NCBI GenBank assembly: GCA_030263635.1
Contig: SZPI01000006.1
Span: forward strand, 17,981-81,980
DNA length: 64,000 bases
Origin: Flexicrinis sp001567485
GTDB taxonomy: Bacteria; Chloroflexota; Anaerolineae; Aggregatilineales; Phototrophicaceae
Direction: 5' to 3'
In this document: one piece after another, positions 35,163-44,246 of the stretch
Layout: every line of letters starts with the position of its first letter
Position numbering within the stretch: the first letter of the stretch is position 1
Notes under the pieces: generated by a model
Told to the model about the DNA's origin: nothing
Database searches by the model: none
What the model saw: only the letters and a program-made list of their open reading frames with translations
Translations under genes and position numbers: made by a program

Positions 35163-36263
35163 CTACCGCGCCGGCTCACGTTGAAATGCAGGCAGCACCG
35201 ACTGTTCCAAATAGTCGAGGATGTCCTCGATATGCCGTGACGACGTCGTGTCGTCGATGTATGAACTTCCGCGCATGCTGTCGGCCGTCACGACGACGAC
35301 GGCATCAAAGTCAGGCATGACGAGGATGAATTGGCCGCCATAGCCGAGCGCCGACGACATCGGGGGATACCCGTCGAACAACGTATGCCACCAATGCGCC
35401 GCGTACGACTGGCGGTATATGCTCGGATCAGCCAACTGCGGGCGGGTCATAAATGCGATCCACTCCGGCGAGACCAGTTCGTCTTCCCCCCAGCGCCCCT
35501 CATTGAGGATGAGCAGGCCGAACTTCGCCATATCGCGCGGGGTGAGCCACAGCTCTGTTCCGCCCAAGTTGATTCCTTCGGGGTCGGTCTTCCAATCGTA
35601 CGGCACGATGCCAAGCGGGCCAAAGAGGGTTTCGGCGGCAAAGTCGGCGGCCGACTCGCCGGTCGCCGCGGTGAGCACGGCGGACAGCAGATGGGAGTCC
35701 GCGGTGCTGTAGCTCCACGTCGTGCCGGGCACATGATCCAGCGGCAGGTTGAGGATGAAGTCCACCTCGTCGCGTGTGCCGAGCAGCATCCCGACGATAT
35801 GAGATGGGTTCCCCTCTTGCCAGCCCAAACCGGACAGCATCCACAGCAGATGACGCACGGTAATCGCCGCGCGTGGATCAGCTGCATCGAGGTCGAGATA
35901 GTCCGCAATCGAGTCATGCACGGATGAAATCGCGCCTTCCGCGATCGCGATCCCGATCAGCGTCGCGGTGACACTCTTGGTCACCGAAAACACGTTGGCC
36001 GCGTCCTCCGCCGTCACGTCTCCGTAGTAATGCTCGTAGGCCAAACAGCCGTGGCGGATCACAAGCACGCTCCGCACATAAGGCAGATCGTCTTCCACCG
36101 TCGCCTCACCGGCCTCAAGCACTTCACCGTCCAGCCCGGCCTCCTCCGGCGCGATGGTGTCCCAACCGTCGGTCGGCAGATCGCACGCTGCATCTTGCAG
36201 ATGGGCGGGAAACCCACTCACCAGCACCGTACACAATAGAGCAATCGCAATCCAGCGAATCAT
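35163..36263 (-). CDS. Exported serine hydrolase, beta-lactamase class C/esterase-like
   Basis: A 366-residue protein from ATG 36263, chosen because GAGGGGG lies 6 nt upstream; a TTG at 36284 is the longer alternative. Residues 1-25 are a signal peptide. The S-x-x-K nucleophile motif is FSVTKSVTATLIG (about residues 92-104) and the tyrosine motif is WSYSTADSH, with T where many penicillin-binding relatives have N. DAVVVVTADS near the end replaces the usual H/K-x-G region. It belongs to the beta-lactamase/esterase superfamily (PF00144-like) and probably acts outside the membrane on esters, peptides or amides. It starts 12 nt after the amidase stop in the same operon. Confidence 0.87.
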   Translation of the reverse strand: MIRWIAIALLCTVLVSGFPAHLQDAACDLPTDGWDTIAPEEAGLDGEVLEAGEATVEDDLPYVRSVLVIRHGCLAYEHYYGDVTAEDAANVFSVTKSVTATLIGIAIAEGAISSVHDSIADYLDLDAADPRAAITVRHLLWMLSGLGWQEGNPSHIVGMLLGTRDEVDFILNLPLDHVPGTTWSYSTADSHLLSAVLTAATGESAADFAAETLFGPLGIVPYDWKTDPEGINLGGTELWLTPRDMAKFGLLILNEGRWGEDELVSPEWIAFMTRPQLADPSIYRQSYAAHWWHTLFDGYPPMSSALGYGGQFILVMPDFDAVVVVTADSMRGSSYIDDTTSSRHIEDILDYLEQSVLPAFQREPAR

Positions 36264-36274
36264 GATATACCCCC

Positions 36275-37732
36275 TCACAGACAATCAGGCGGCGCTCGAT
36301 AGGCGTCAAGCGCCTTGTCGATGCTCCGCGCATTGGCCAGCAAACGGATCTCATCCCACCGCCGGCCCACGAGCTGCAGCCCGATCGGCAGGCCGTCGTC
36401 CGAGAATCCCGCCGGGATCACGACGACTGGATGGCCGCTCAGGTTGAATGGCATGCAGTAGTACGTCCCCATCTCGAAATAGTTGATCGTCTGCGAGCCG
36501 ACCTGCACGTCCGACATGTGCGGGATGTGGGGAATGGCCGGAGTCGCGGTGACCGGGCAAATCCACACGTCATAGTCCTCAAGGAAGGAATCGAGCGCGT
36601 TTACGAGCCGGTCGCGCTGCAACATCCCCTGTCCATAGTCGCGCAGGGAGACGTTGATACCCCGTGCGGCCCCGCGCGAGAAGGCATCGGGCGAGGTGGG
36701 TGTGAAGCCCGCGTACTCAGCCTCCGCCGCATCGATCTCCGGCGACAGCGCCGAGCCGACCACGGCCCAGTACAGGAACCCGAACAGTTCCCACACTTCC
36801 ATAAACGTCCAACCCTCCGGGGCCGCCTTCACGACGTGCGCGCCGCCGTGCGCCAAGCGATCAACCGTGTCATGAATCACGCGAGTCGTATCCGCGGTTA
36901 CCGGCACATGCCCGAATTGATCGGAATAGGCGACTCGCATGCGGTTCAGCGCCGGCGATTCGACCCGGCCGGGCAGCGGGACAGGCGGGATATCGACATC
37001 GCGCGCATCCGGCCCCGCGATGACCCGCAGCGCCAGTTCGAGGTCGTCAACCGAGCGCGCAAGCGGCCCGGCCACGCTGAACCGGCGCACGCCGCGCGGC
37101 GATCCGGGCAGCGGCGGGACATGCCCGGCGGTCGGCACCCGGCGTTCGGTCGGCTTGAGGCTGTAGATGCCGCAGTAGTGAGCCGGGATTCGCACCGAGC
37201 CGGCGATATCGCTGCCAATGTCGAGGGGAGACATCCCGCTGGCGACCGCCGCAGCGCTGCCCCCGCTTGATCCGCCCGGCGTGCGGTCGGTGTTCCACGG
37301 GTTGTCCGTCCGGCCGAAGATGTCGTTGTACGTCTGCGAGTCGGCCGACAGCAGCGGCACGTTGGTCTTGCCGAACAGGATCGCGCCAGCGTCGCGCATC
37401 CGCGTAACGACTGTCGCATCTCGATCAGGCACGTAATCGGCCATCGGCGGGAATCCGCCCGTCGTGCGGATTCCCTTCATCGACCACGCTTCTTTCATCG
37501 TAACTGGCAGCCCCCACAGCGGCTGTTCGGTTTGCGGCCCCAGCGCGTCGAGCCGTCTCGCCTGCGCAAGGGCGTTGTCGCGATCAAGCGTGACCACCGC
37601 GTTGATCCGCGGGTTGTGCCGGTCAATGTGGTCGAGCAGCATCGTCAGCACAGCCGTCGCGCTCGTTTGTCCTGATGCAAGCTGATGTATCAGATCGCTG
37701 GCCGTCGTGAAGACTGGATTTGACACTGTCAT
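36275..37732 (-). CDS. Amidase-signature family amidase
   Basis: A 485-residue amidase. Two ATGs adjoin (37735 and 37732); GGAGG is 5 nt from the second, so that one is chosen. The Ser-cisSer-Lys triad is visible: Lys in VTMKEAWS, Ser in GGSSGGSAAAVAS and the nucleophile Ser in GSDIAGSVRIPA. The C-terminal block GLPIGLQLVGRRWDE is typical of non-GatA amidases. No signal peptide, so cytoplasmic. It is the first gene of the operon that continues with serine hydrolase, transporter and amidohydrolase, and would release ammonia from an imported amide. Confidence 0.92.
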   Translation of the reverse strand: MTVSNPVFTTASDLIHQLASGQTSATAVLTMLLDHIDRHNPRINAVVTLDRDNALAQARRLDALGPQTEQPLWGLPVTMKEAWSMKGIRTTGGFPPMADYVPDRDATVVTRMRDAGAILFGKTNVPLLSADSQTYNDIFGRTDNPWNTDRTPGGSSGGSAAAVASGMSPLDIGSDIAGSVRIPAHYCGIYSLKPTERRVPTAGHVPPLPGSPRGVRRFSVAGPLARSVDDLELALRVIAGPDARDVDIPPVPLPGRVESPALNRMRVAYSDQFGHVPVTADTTRVIHDTVDRLAHGGAHVVKAAPEGWTFMEVWELFGFLYWAVVGSALSPEIDAAEAEYAGFTPTSPDAFSRGAARGINVSLRDYGQGMLQRDRLVNALDSFLEDYDVWICPVTATPAIPHIPHMSDVQVGSQTINYFEMGTYYCMPFNLSGHPVVVIPAGFSDDGLPIGLQLVGRRWDEIRLLANARSIDKALDAYRAPPDCL

Positions 37733-37795
37733 CATTACCTCCGCCCGTACTGTGTGTCGCTAAGCCGAGTCGTTACGTGCGAGTGTAGCACGGCT

Positions 37796-37905
37796 CTAAG
37801 CACGAAGTTGAAAGTGATGAGTGATGAGGAAACACCGCGCCGTACAGCTCGACTAATGCTACAAGATGGGAGACCGAATCTCTCGACTTACGAACACCGG
37901 CTTAC
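37796..37905 (+). repeat. Dispersed MITE-like repeat, copy B
   Basis: 110 bp in the same orientation as copy A, from CTAAGC to GCTTAC (the last base departs from the inverted repeat). It lacks one GTTGAGT-like unit relative to copy A and has a handful of substitutions; the right 60 bp is almost identical. It lies between the amidase start and the stop of the propeller lactonase gene. The remaining bases of 37736-37982 hold nothing recognised. Confidence 0.85.
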
Positions 37906-37982
37906 AGAGACGCCTTATCGTCACTGGCTATCCTGCCCGCATTAAAGCAGGTTATCGAAAGTCAGCAAACCCAATCTTCCGC

Positions 37983-39062
37983 CTAAGAGGGTTCCACGAG
38001 CGGTGAAGGCTGGTAGTCACTCATCACTGCTGCGATACGGTGATGTGTCGCCATCAATCGTCCAGCCGCGAGATCGACAATGAAACTATACAGATCATCC
38101 GTGCGCTGATTGGCGACGACGAGCACCTGCCCACTCGGATCCAGCGCGAAACCGCGCGGCCAATCGCCCAACGTGGTGTGATGACCTGCGTAGCTGAGCG
38201 CGTTGGTCACTGGGTCTATCGCGAACACACATAGACTGTTGTGTCCTCGATTCGACACATACACGAAGCGGCCCGACGGCGCGACATGAATATCTGCTCC
38301 CAGATTAACCGGGATCTGCACCTCTGGTGGCAGTGCCGGGACGGTATCCACAACCTCAAAGCGTCCCTCACCGTCATACGAAATGACTGTTATCACCGGC
38401 TCCAGTTCGCTCATCACAAACAACACTCGTCGGTCGGGATGAAAATCAAGATGGCGTGGGCCAGAACCCGTCTGAATTTCGAGATATGGCGGTGTATGCG
38501 GTTCAAGCTGGCCGGTCTGCGGGATCATGCGGTAGATCATCAACCGATCCGTACCAAGGTCGGTCACGAGTACAAACTTGCCGTCCGGCATGAGCGTAAT
38601 CATGTGCGGGTGAGACGCGTCCTGCCGCTGATGAACCCCGTTGCCTTCGAGCTGAATCCACGTAGTGGCTGGCTGAGGGATACCGTCTCTATCCAGCGGA
38701 AACACCACAATACTGCCCGCTTTCTCTGGGCCGGTATAGTTCACCACGAGCGCGTGTCGTCCATCTGGCGTGATCGACACATAGCACGGTTCCCACCCGT
38801 TCGTCGGCTGCTGCCCGAGCCATGTCAATCCACCGTCTTGTTCGATACGAAACGCTTGAATCACGGACACGGACTCACGGACGCCGGTTGCATAGAGCAC
38901 CGCCAGCGTGGGATGCCGGTTAAGGTACAAGCATGAGTCGATGTCGCGTGTCTCACCGACTGGCCGCAGCGCGCCTGTCTCAACGTCGAGATCGAAGCAG
39001 AGGATCCCTGCACGTGCGCTCGTATCGTTGCATGCAACGAACATCCGTCGGATATCCCCCAT
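37983..39062 (-). CDS. Lactonase family seven-bladed beta-propeller (YbhE/Pgl-like)
   Basis: About 359 residues from ATG 39062; GTG 39068 is an alternative with a closer SD (AAAGGA). Repeated blade motifs such as YLNRHPTLAVLYA, SITPDGRHALVVNYTG, MPDGKFVLVTDLGTDRLMIY and GRFVYVSNRGHNSLCVFAID place it in the 6-phosphogluconolactonase/YbhE family. HRHPHMI-like GVHQRQDASHPHMI is the usual conserved loop. Members hydrolyse 6-phosphogluconolactone or related sugar lactones. The downstream context of a sugar-acid dehydratase and SDR suggests an aldonolactone substrate. No signal peptide. Confidence 0.87.
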   Translation of the reverse strand: MGDIRRMFVACNDTSARAGILCFDLDVETGALRPVGETRDIDSCLYLNRHPTLAVLYATGVRESVSVIQAFRIEQDGGLTWLGQQPTNGWEPCYVSITPDGRHALVVNYTGPEKAGSIVVFPLDRDGIPQPATTWIQLEGNGVHQRQDASHPHMITLMPDGKFVLVTDLGTDRLMIYRMIPQTGQLEPHTPPYLEIQTGSGPRHLDFHPDRRVLFVMSELEPVITVISYDGEGRFEVVDTVPALPPEVQIPVNLGADIHVAPSGRFVYVSNRGHNSLCVFAIDPVTNALSYAGHHTTLGDWPRGFALDPSGQVLVVANQRTDDLYSFIVDLAAGRLMATHHRIAAVMSDYQPSPLVEPS

Positions 39063-39162
39063 CGTCACTTTGTCCTTTCGCTAGAACGCGGGCGGTCGAT
39101 GTGAACACCTCTGTGCCCACCGTCTAGCGGACAGTCTTGGGATAGACGATCTAGCCGCCAGA

Positions 39163-40365
39163 TCATGGTCGGACTGCCGTGCCATCCGGCAAGCGCGTTT
39201 GAGTCCACAGGATAATCTCATCGGTACACGGATATTTCGCGGCCAGCTTTTCGTCGATATCGATTCCGAGGCCGGGCTTATCATTGGGATACATGAAGCC
39301 GTTTCGCACTTCGGGCGTGCCGGGGAAGATCTCATAAACCAGCTCAGGGAAGCGACACCACTCCTGAATACCAAAGTTTGGCGCCCACACGTCGAGGTGC
39401 AGGTTAGCCGCATGGCCGACCGGCGAGACGTCTGGCGGGCCATGCCACGCGGTTCGTATCCCGAAGGCGCCGGCCAGAATCGCCGCATTACGGGCCGGCG
39501 TGATACCACCGATCGCGCTGATGTGCATACGGATGAAGTCGATCAGCCGGCGTTCGACCAGCATACGCCACTCGGTGGGGTGGACGAACAGTTCACCCAT
39601 GGCAAGCCGGGTCGTCGTCTGCTGCCGGATTCGTTCGAACCAGTCCAAATCCTCCGGCGCGAGCGCATCTTCGAGAAAGAACAGGTTGAGCGGTTCCACG
39701 GCCTTCGCGAAGGCCATCGCATCGATGGGATGCAGCCGTTCGTGAATGTCGTGCAGCAGTTCGATTTCGTCGCCCAGTTCCGCGCGCGCGGCAGACAGCA
39801 TAGCAAGCATATTGCGGACATACGCACGCGGGTCGTAATACGCGCCATCCAGCGCGCCTTCAGGACGGTGCAACTGCCGGTGTTTCCCGCCGTAGCCGCC
39901 CATGTGCATGCGAATATGGCGATAGCCCTCAGCGATTAGCTCCTGCGCGGCTTCAATCACCTGTGGGATCGTATCCGCATTGGCGTGGACGTAGACTGCG
40001 GCGGCTTCACGGCTCTTGCCGCCAAGCAGCTGGTATACCGGCATGTTCGCCATCTTGCCTTTGATGTCCCATAAGGCGATATCCACGCCGGAGATCGCAT
40101 TGTTGAGCACCGGGCCGTTACGCCAGTAACTGTTGACCATCATCGTCTGAAACACGTCTTCGATGCGGCTGACGTCACGCCCGATCAGAAGCGGCTTGAG
40201 ATGCTGCTCGACCGCGGTCTGCACGGCGTGAAAACGCTGCGTGAAGGTTGCGCAGCCTAAGCCATAGAGGCCGGGTTCCGACGTGATGACCTTGACGACA
40301 ATCAGCCGTGCGCTGAGCGGTTGGGTCAGTATGACTTGAACGTCTTTTATCGTGACAACAGTCAT
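39163..40365 (-). CDS. Enolase-superfamily sugar-acid dehydratase, ManD/RspA-like
   Basis: A 400-residue enzyme from ATG 40365 (GAGGA 8 nt upstream); ATG 40371 is also possible. The capping domain (residues 1-125) has NNAISGVDIALWDIKGK. Barrel metal ligands fall in LLHDIHERL (Asp with the D-x-H of ManD), FLEDAL and AMGELFVHP. The late block HGPPDVSPVGHAANLHLDV is typical of the D-mannonate dehydratase/RspA subgroup of the mandelate-racemase family. It should dehydrate a hexonate (mannonate or gluconate) to 2-keto-3-deoxygluconate; subgroup members vary greatly in activity. Confidence 0.87.
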   Translation of the reverse strand: MTVVTIKDVQVILTQPLSARLIVVKVITSEPGLYGLGCATFTQRFHAVQTAVEQHLKPLLIGRDVSRIEDVFQTMMVNSYWRNGPVLNNAISGVDIALWDIKGKMANMPVYQLLGGKSREAAAVYVHANADTIPQVIEAAQELIAEGYRHIRMHMGGYGGKHRQLHRPEGALDGAYYDPRAYVRNMLAMLSAARAELGDEIELLHDIHERLHPIDAMAFAKAVEPLNLFFLEDALAPEDLDWFERIRQQTTTRLAMGELFVHPTEWRMLVERRLIDFIRMHISAIGGITPARNAAILAGAFGIRTAWHGPPDVSPVGHAANLHLDVWAPNFGIQEWCRFPELVYEIFPGTPEVRNGFMYPNDKPGLGIDIDEKLAAKYPCTDEIILWTQTRLPDGTAVRP

Positions 40366-40500
40366 CGCCATGTTCCTCAGGAGATCAATTCAGTTTAACC
40401 AGCCAACGAACGACAGCCATACGGCTGAACGTCATGTTCAGCGCAAGAAAAGCAGTCGCGGCAGTCCCACACACGTCACCTAACACATTCAGCTGCTCGC

Positions 40501-41310
40501 TCATATCGGCTGCCCCGGCGGACTTAACTGCGCCGAGATACCACCGTCAACGGCAAACACCTGTCCCGTAACGTAATCCGCATCAGCAGACGCCAAGAAG
40601 GCCACCATCGCGGCGACATCTTGATCGGATCCGAAACGGCCAAGCGGAATGCGCGCGCATATCGCCTTGAATCGCGCATCATCCGGCGGTGGGGTGCGCC
40701 ATCCGCGTGTCGCGCCCGGCGCCACGGCATTGACACGAATGCCGTCCTTAGCAAGATCAAGCGCCATCGCCCGTGTCATGGCTTCGAGCGCCCCTTTGGT
40801 CATGTCATACGGAAGGCCGGGCAAGTGCGCGCGCTGCCCACCCACCGAACTGATATTGATGATCGAACTGGCTTGTCCGGGCTGCATCATAGACCTCGCC
40901 TGTATACTGCACAGCAGCGGCGCGCGAATGTTTACCTCGATCTGACGATCGAGTAGTTCGACATCCAGTAGATCCATCCCGGTGCGACGCAGATCGGCCG
41001 CGTTATTCACAAGCAGCGTCACCTCGGTGTATCGAGCACGAACAGCATCGAAGAGAAGATCGACACCGTGCGGGCTGGCGAAGTCTGAACATACACCGAA
41101 CGTATCAGCCCCAAGCAAGCGGAATTCCTCAACAGCCTGCACGACCTCGTCGTTATCCAAACCATGGATAATTACGCGCATGCCTTCCCGTGCCAGCCGG
41201 AGCGCGATCCCTTTTCCGATGCCCTTGCTCGATCCCGTAACCAGCGCCACCTTACCCACAAGTTCGGGGTAACGAGGGCGAATCGCGTGGTAGACTTCAG
41301 CAGTAGTCAT
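40501..41310 (-). CDS. Short-chain dehydrogenase/reductase (hexuronate or sugar-acid type)
   Basis: A 269-residue classical SDR from ATG 41310. The nucleotide motif is TGSSKGIGKGIA near residues 26-37, the structural NNAA replaces the usual NNAG, and the catalytic set is Ser in INISSVGG with Tyr and Lys in PYDMTKGAL. The C-terminal YVTGQVFAVDGGISAQL is the FabG-type substrate loop end. It lies upstream of a mannonate-dehydratase-like gene (130 nt), so fructuronate or similar uronate reduction is a reasonable but unproven role. A cupin gene is divergent from it. Confidence 0.88.
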   Translation of the reverse strand: MTTAEVYHAIRPRYPELVGKVALVTGSSKGIGKGIALRLAREGMRVIIHGLDNDEVVQAVEEFRLLGADTFGVCSDFASPHGVDLLFDAVRARYTEVTLLVNNAADLRRTGMDLLDVELLDRQIEVNIRAPLLCSIQARSMMQPGQASSIINISSVGGQRAHLPGLPYDMTKGALEAMTRAMALDLAKDGIRVNAVAPGATRGWRTPPPDDARFKAICARIPLGRFGSDQDVAAMVAFLASADADYVTGQVFAVDGGISAQLSPPGQPI

Positions 41311-41460
41311 GAGACTTCGCCTTCATCGATTACTGTTCAGGATTGCGTTGGTCGACATCACTATCCAACAGCCCCGTTCCCCGTCACTCACCACTACCAA
41401 CTTCCTGTTAAGGCCGCTATGCTGCTCGCGTCATTGTTCCGAATAGAAAGGTTTCCGGCA

Positions 41461-41886
41461 ATGTCCATTCCCAGCAGTCTGCTAGACGTACAGCAATACA
41501 CGGGAGACGGGTATCGGCCGATTATCGATTTTGGAGCGTGGCGCGTGGCGATTTTGCGCTATCACCCTGACCTTGAGCCTAATGTCATTAGCACGATGCA
41601 GCGCCACGATGAGACCGACGAGGTGTTCATCCTCCTCGAAGGGCACTGCATCCTGTTCATCGGTGAAGGAACCGAAGAAGTCACGACCGTTAGCGCGGAA
41701 GACATGCAGCCCAAACTCGCTTACAACGTCAAACGCGGCGCATGGCACACACATACGCTGTCCCGCGACGCGACTGTCCTGATTGTCGAGAACCGGGACA
41801 CGCAGGCTGCGAATTCGCCAACGACTCCGCTAAGCGCCAGACATCGCGCCATGATTCGGGAACTCACCGATCAACTCTGGCGGTGA
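41461..41886 (+). CDS. Small cupin-domain protein
   Basis: A 141-residue protein from ATG 41461 with GAAAGG about 9 nt upstream; the frame runs back to 41164, inside the opposite-strand SDR gene. The cupin barrel is seen in RHDETDEVFILLEGHCILFIGE (motif 1, with H and E ligands) and NVKRGAWHTHTLSRDATVLIVEN (motif 2, with H). Function is unknown; similar single-domain cupins include sugar-acid isomerases and ligand-sensing proteins. It ends 3 nt before the stop of the convergent maturase gene. Confidence 0.8.
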   Translation: MSIPSSLLDVQQYTGDGYRPIIDFGAWRVAILRYHPDLEPNVISTMQRHDETDEVFILLEGHCILFIGEGTEEVTTVSAEDMQPKLAYNVKRGAWHTHTLSRDATVLIVENRDTQAANSPTTPLSARHRAMIRELTDQLWR

Positions 41887-41889
41887 GGT

Positions 41890-43206
41890 TCAGCGCGCGG
41901 CCTGTCGATTCGGGTCAGCGCGGCCGTGGCACTTCTTGAACTTCAGCCCGCTTCCGCACGGACACGGATCGTTGCGTCCGGCGCGCGCGAAGGCAGCCTG
42001 AAGCAGCTCGTCCTGCTGGCGCATGTGATACATGATATTCGCCGGCGGACGGTGATGCGCCAGTTCGTTCGCCATGAAACGCATCGCAGGGCCGATATGC
42101 GTGAAGAACGCTTTGAACCCTGCGCAGAGATAATTCAGTCCGTCCTCACCATCCGGCGTTTTGATGAACCGGTCTTTCGGGCATCCCCCGTTGCAGATGA
42201 ACCGCACCTCGCACGAACGACAGTACTGCGGCAGCCTCGTGCGTTTGGCGAGGCCGAACGCGCGCTGCTTGTCGCTGTTGACGATCTCGCGCAGCGGAAC
42301 ATCGACGATGTTGCCGACCCAATGTTTCGGCTCGACAAAGTGATCACACGAGTACACGTCCCCGTTGTGCTCCATCGCGAGCGCCGCCCCGCACGTCTCC
42401 TCAAACACACATAGGCCGGCTTTATGGCCCGACCACACCGCCAGCGCCACGTCGAAGATTTGAACGAACACACGCCCGACATCCCGCCGCACCCATTCGT
42501 CGAAGATGCGGATCAGGAACCGGCCGTACTGCTCCGCCCCGACCGAGCGCTCGGTGACCTGATCGCCTTCCTGAAAGCCGGTATCGTTATCGCGCTCCAC
42601 GATCGGGATGAACTGCATGAACGACGTCCCGACGTCATCGCGGAGAAAGCGATAGATCTCAAGCGGATGATCCGCGTTGGCCGCATGCACGGTGGTGAGG
42701 ATATTGAACTCGACGCTATGTTTCTGAAGCAGGCGGATCCCGCGCATCACGCGTTCGAAGGTCGGCGCGCCCCCCTTGTCCACGCGGTAGGCATCGTGCA
42801 GGGCCTGCGGCCCGTCAAGGCTGACGCCGATCAGAAAATCATTCGCGGCGAAGAAGCGGCACCAGTCGTCGTCGAGTGTCACGGCGTTGGTTTGCAGCGC
42901 GTTGTAGATGCGCAAACCGGGCCGCTTGTGTTTCTGCTGATAGGCCACCGCCTGCCGGTAGAAGTCCAGTCCCATCAGCGTCGGCTCGCCGCCTTGCCAC
43001 GCGAACGTCACCTCCGGAGCCGTGTGCGCCTCGATCATCTGGCGAATGTATTCCTCAAGCAGCGTCTCGCTCATACGGAAGTCGCTGTTGGGATACAGGC
43101 GTTCTTTGCTCAGGAAGTAGCAGTATTTACAGTCAAGATTGCAGATCGCCCCACGCGGCTTGGTCATCACGTGGAACGCAGGGAGAGCAGACGGGGAAAT
43201 CGTCAT
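41890..43206 (-). CDS. Anaerobic sulfatase-maturating enzyme (radical SAM, SPASM)
   Basis: A 438-residue radical SAM protein. The cluster motif C-x3-C-x2-C is Cys22, Cys26 and Cys29 in AICNLDCKYCYF. GGEPTLMG and NALQTNAVTLDDDW follow, then a SPASM domain with Cys-rich VFEETCGAALAMEHNGDVYS, CRSCEVRFICNGGCPKDRF, which carries two extra Fe-S clusters. The C-terminus has an SEC-C zinc motif (DPCPCGSGLKFKKC). It converts Cys or Ser in sulfatase C/S-x-P-x-R sites to formylglycine. Its client is probably the sulfatase at 49855-51645 in the same locus. Confidence 0.93.
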   Translation of the reverse strand: MTISPSALPAFHVMTKPRGAICNLDCKYCYFLSKERLYPNSDFRMSETLLEEYIRQMIEAHTAPEVTFAWQGGEPTLMGLDFYRQAVAYQQKHKRPGLRIYNALQTNAVTLDDDWCRFFAANDFLIGVSLDGPQALHDAYRVDKGGAPTFERVMRGIRLLQKHSVEFNILTTVHAANADHPLEIYRFLRDDVGTSFMQFIPIVERDNDTGFQEGDQVTERSVGAEQYGRFLIRIFDEWVRRDVGRVFVQIFDVALAVWSGHKAGLCVFEETCGAALAMEHNGDVYSCDHFVEPKHWVGNIVDVPLREIVNSDKQRAFGLAKRTRLPQYCRSCEVRFICNGGCPKDRFIKTPDGEDGLNYLCAGFKAFFTHIGPAMRFMANELAHHRPPANIMYHMRQQDELLQAAFARAGRNDPCPCGSGLKFKKCHGRADPNRQAAR

Positions 43207-43282
43207 CGGGCTTCTGTCACGATCAACCTACCTGTGCGCTGTCAGGCTTACGCGCAGGGCGAACAACCGCAGTGGACTCGCG

Positions 43283-44053
43283 TTATGCCGTCTCGATCAG
43301 GTGGCGAACCCGCGGATCGGCGCAGAGTATACGCATATTGTCCAGCACCGCCCGAAGCAGCCTACGCGCGATCAGGAACGCCATATCGCTGTCGTGCAGT
43401 TCGATGCACTGGTAAATTTGCCGGTGGTGCTTGAGCGCCTCCGCCGAGGTGGGTATCCATCGGAGATTGATGTGCGGGGACTCCAGCGCCAGCCGCGTCG
43501 CGGTGAGGTGGCGAAGGTTCGACGCGAAAATCTCGCTTAAACGCATTGCGACACTCTGTAAGATCGGAGTACGGCAGGCGTGATGCAGCGCATCATACCA
43601 TCCGTCAATCGCCTGATCCCAAGCATCAATCTCGTCCCGGCTTTTTTCAAGCTGGCGGTAGGCTTTCCAGATGGCTTGCTGATCTTCAGCCGTCGCGTGC
43701 ATGGCAACGTTCTCGATGACCGCCGGGTGGATGACCGCGAAGGACTCATACACCTGAAGCAGGATATCGGCGCGATTCTGGCGGTTCACCAAAGCCCACG
43801 CGATCACGTCGCTGTCGATCCACTGCCACTCACTGCGCGGGTTCACGGTCGCGCCGACGTTCGGACGGGATACCAATAATCCACGGGCGGCCAAGCCTTT
43901 GATCGCCTCGCGAACGACCGTCCGGCTTACGTCAAAGTGATCGGCCAAGTCGTTCTCTCGCGGCAGCACGCTCCCCGGCGGATAGTGGCCCAACACGATC
44001 TTCTCGCCCAGATCGTACAGGATACGCTGGCGCAAGTTCAAATGGTCAGGCAT
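43283..44053 (-). CDS. GntR family regulator, FadR (FCD) subfamily
   Basis: A 256-residue regulator from ATG 44053, with GGAG 7 nt upstream. The N-terminal winged helix is GSVLPRENDLADHFDVSRTV followed by VREAIKGLAARGLL, and the FCD effector domain fills residues 90-230 with its usual all-helical pattern and His residues (HHACRTPIL). It is divergent from the transporter-sulfatase operon starting at 44247 and shares an 11-nt motif between both upstream regions, so it very likely controls that operon. Confidence 0.9.
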   Translation of the reverse strand: MPDHLNLRQRILYDLGEKIVLGHYPPGSVLPRENDLADHFDVSRTVVREAIKGLAARGLLVSRPNVGATVNPRSEWQWIDSDVIAWALVNRQNRADILLQVYESFAVIHPAVIENVAMHATAEDQQAIWKAYRQLEKSRDEIDAWDQAIDGWYDALHHACRTPILQSVAMRLSEIFASNLRHLTATRLALESPHINLRWIPTSAEALKHHRQIYQCIELHDSDMAFLIARRLLRAVLDNMRILCADPRVRHLIETA

Positions 44054-44063
44054 CGCAAAACTC

Positions 44064-44210
44064 CATTTGTATGATTTTTACCGATCTTCCATCCCAACAG
44101 AGCACTTCCTCGCGCGATTATCATACACGACACTCTGGGTTCGCGGCGAATCGTCATTGAGCAGGCAACTGCTTGACAACCGGCCGAGCGGATTTGTATG
44201 ATCTATATAC
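44064..44210. promoter_or_regulatory. Promoter of the transporter-sulfatase operon and repeated GntR-site candidate
   Basis: TTGACA (44173-44178) and TATGAT (44197-44202) are spaced by 18 nt and read toward the permease gene at 44247. The 11-mer ATTTGTATGAT occurs twice in the divergent gap, at 44064-44074 (upstream of the GntR gene) and 44192-44202 (over the -10). The second copy continues into a GTAT-N7-ATAC dyad (44196-44210), the kind of short palindrome FadR-subfamily proteins bind. Confidence 0.55.
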
Positions 44211-44246
44211 CTATCTTGAAGAATATTTTAGCCCGGTTTACATCAA

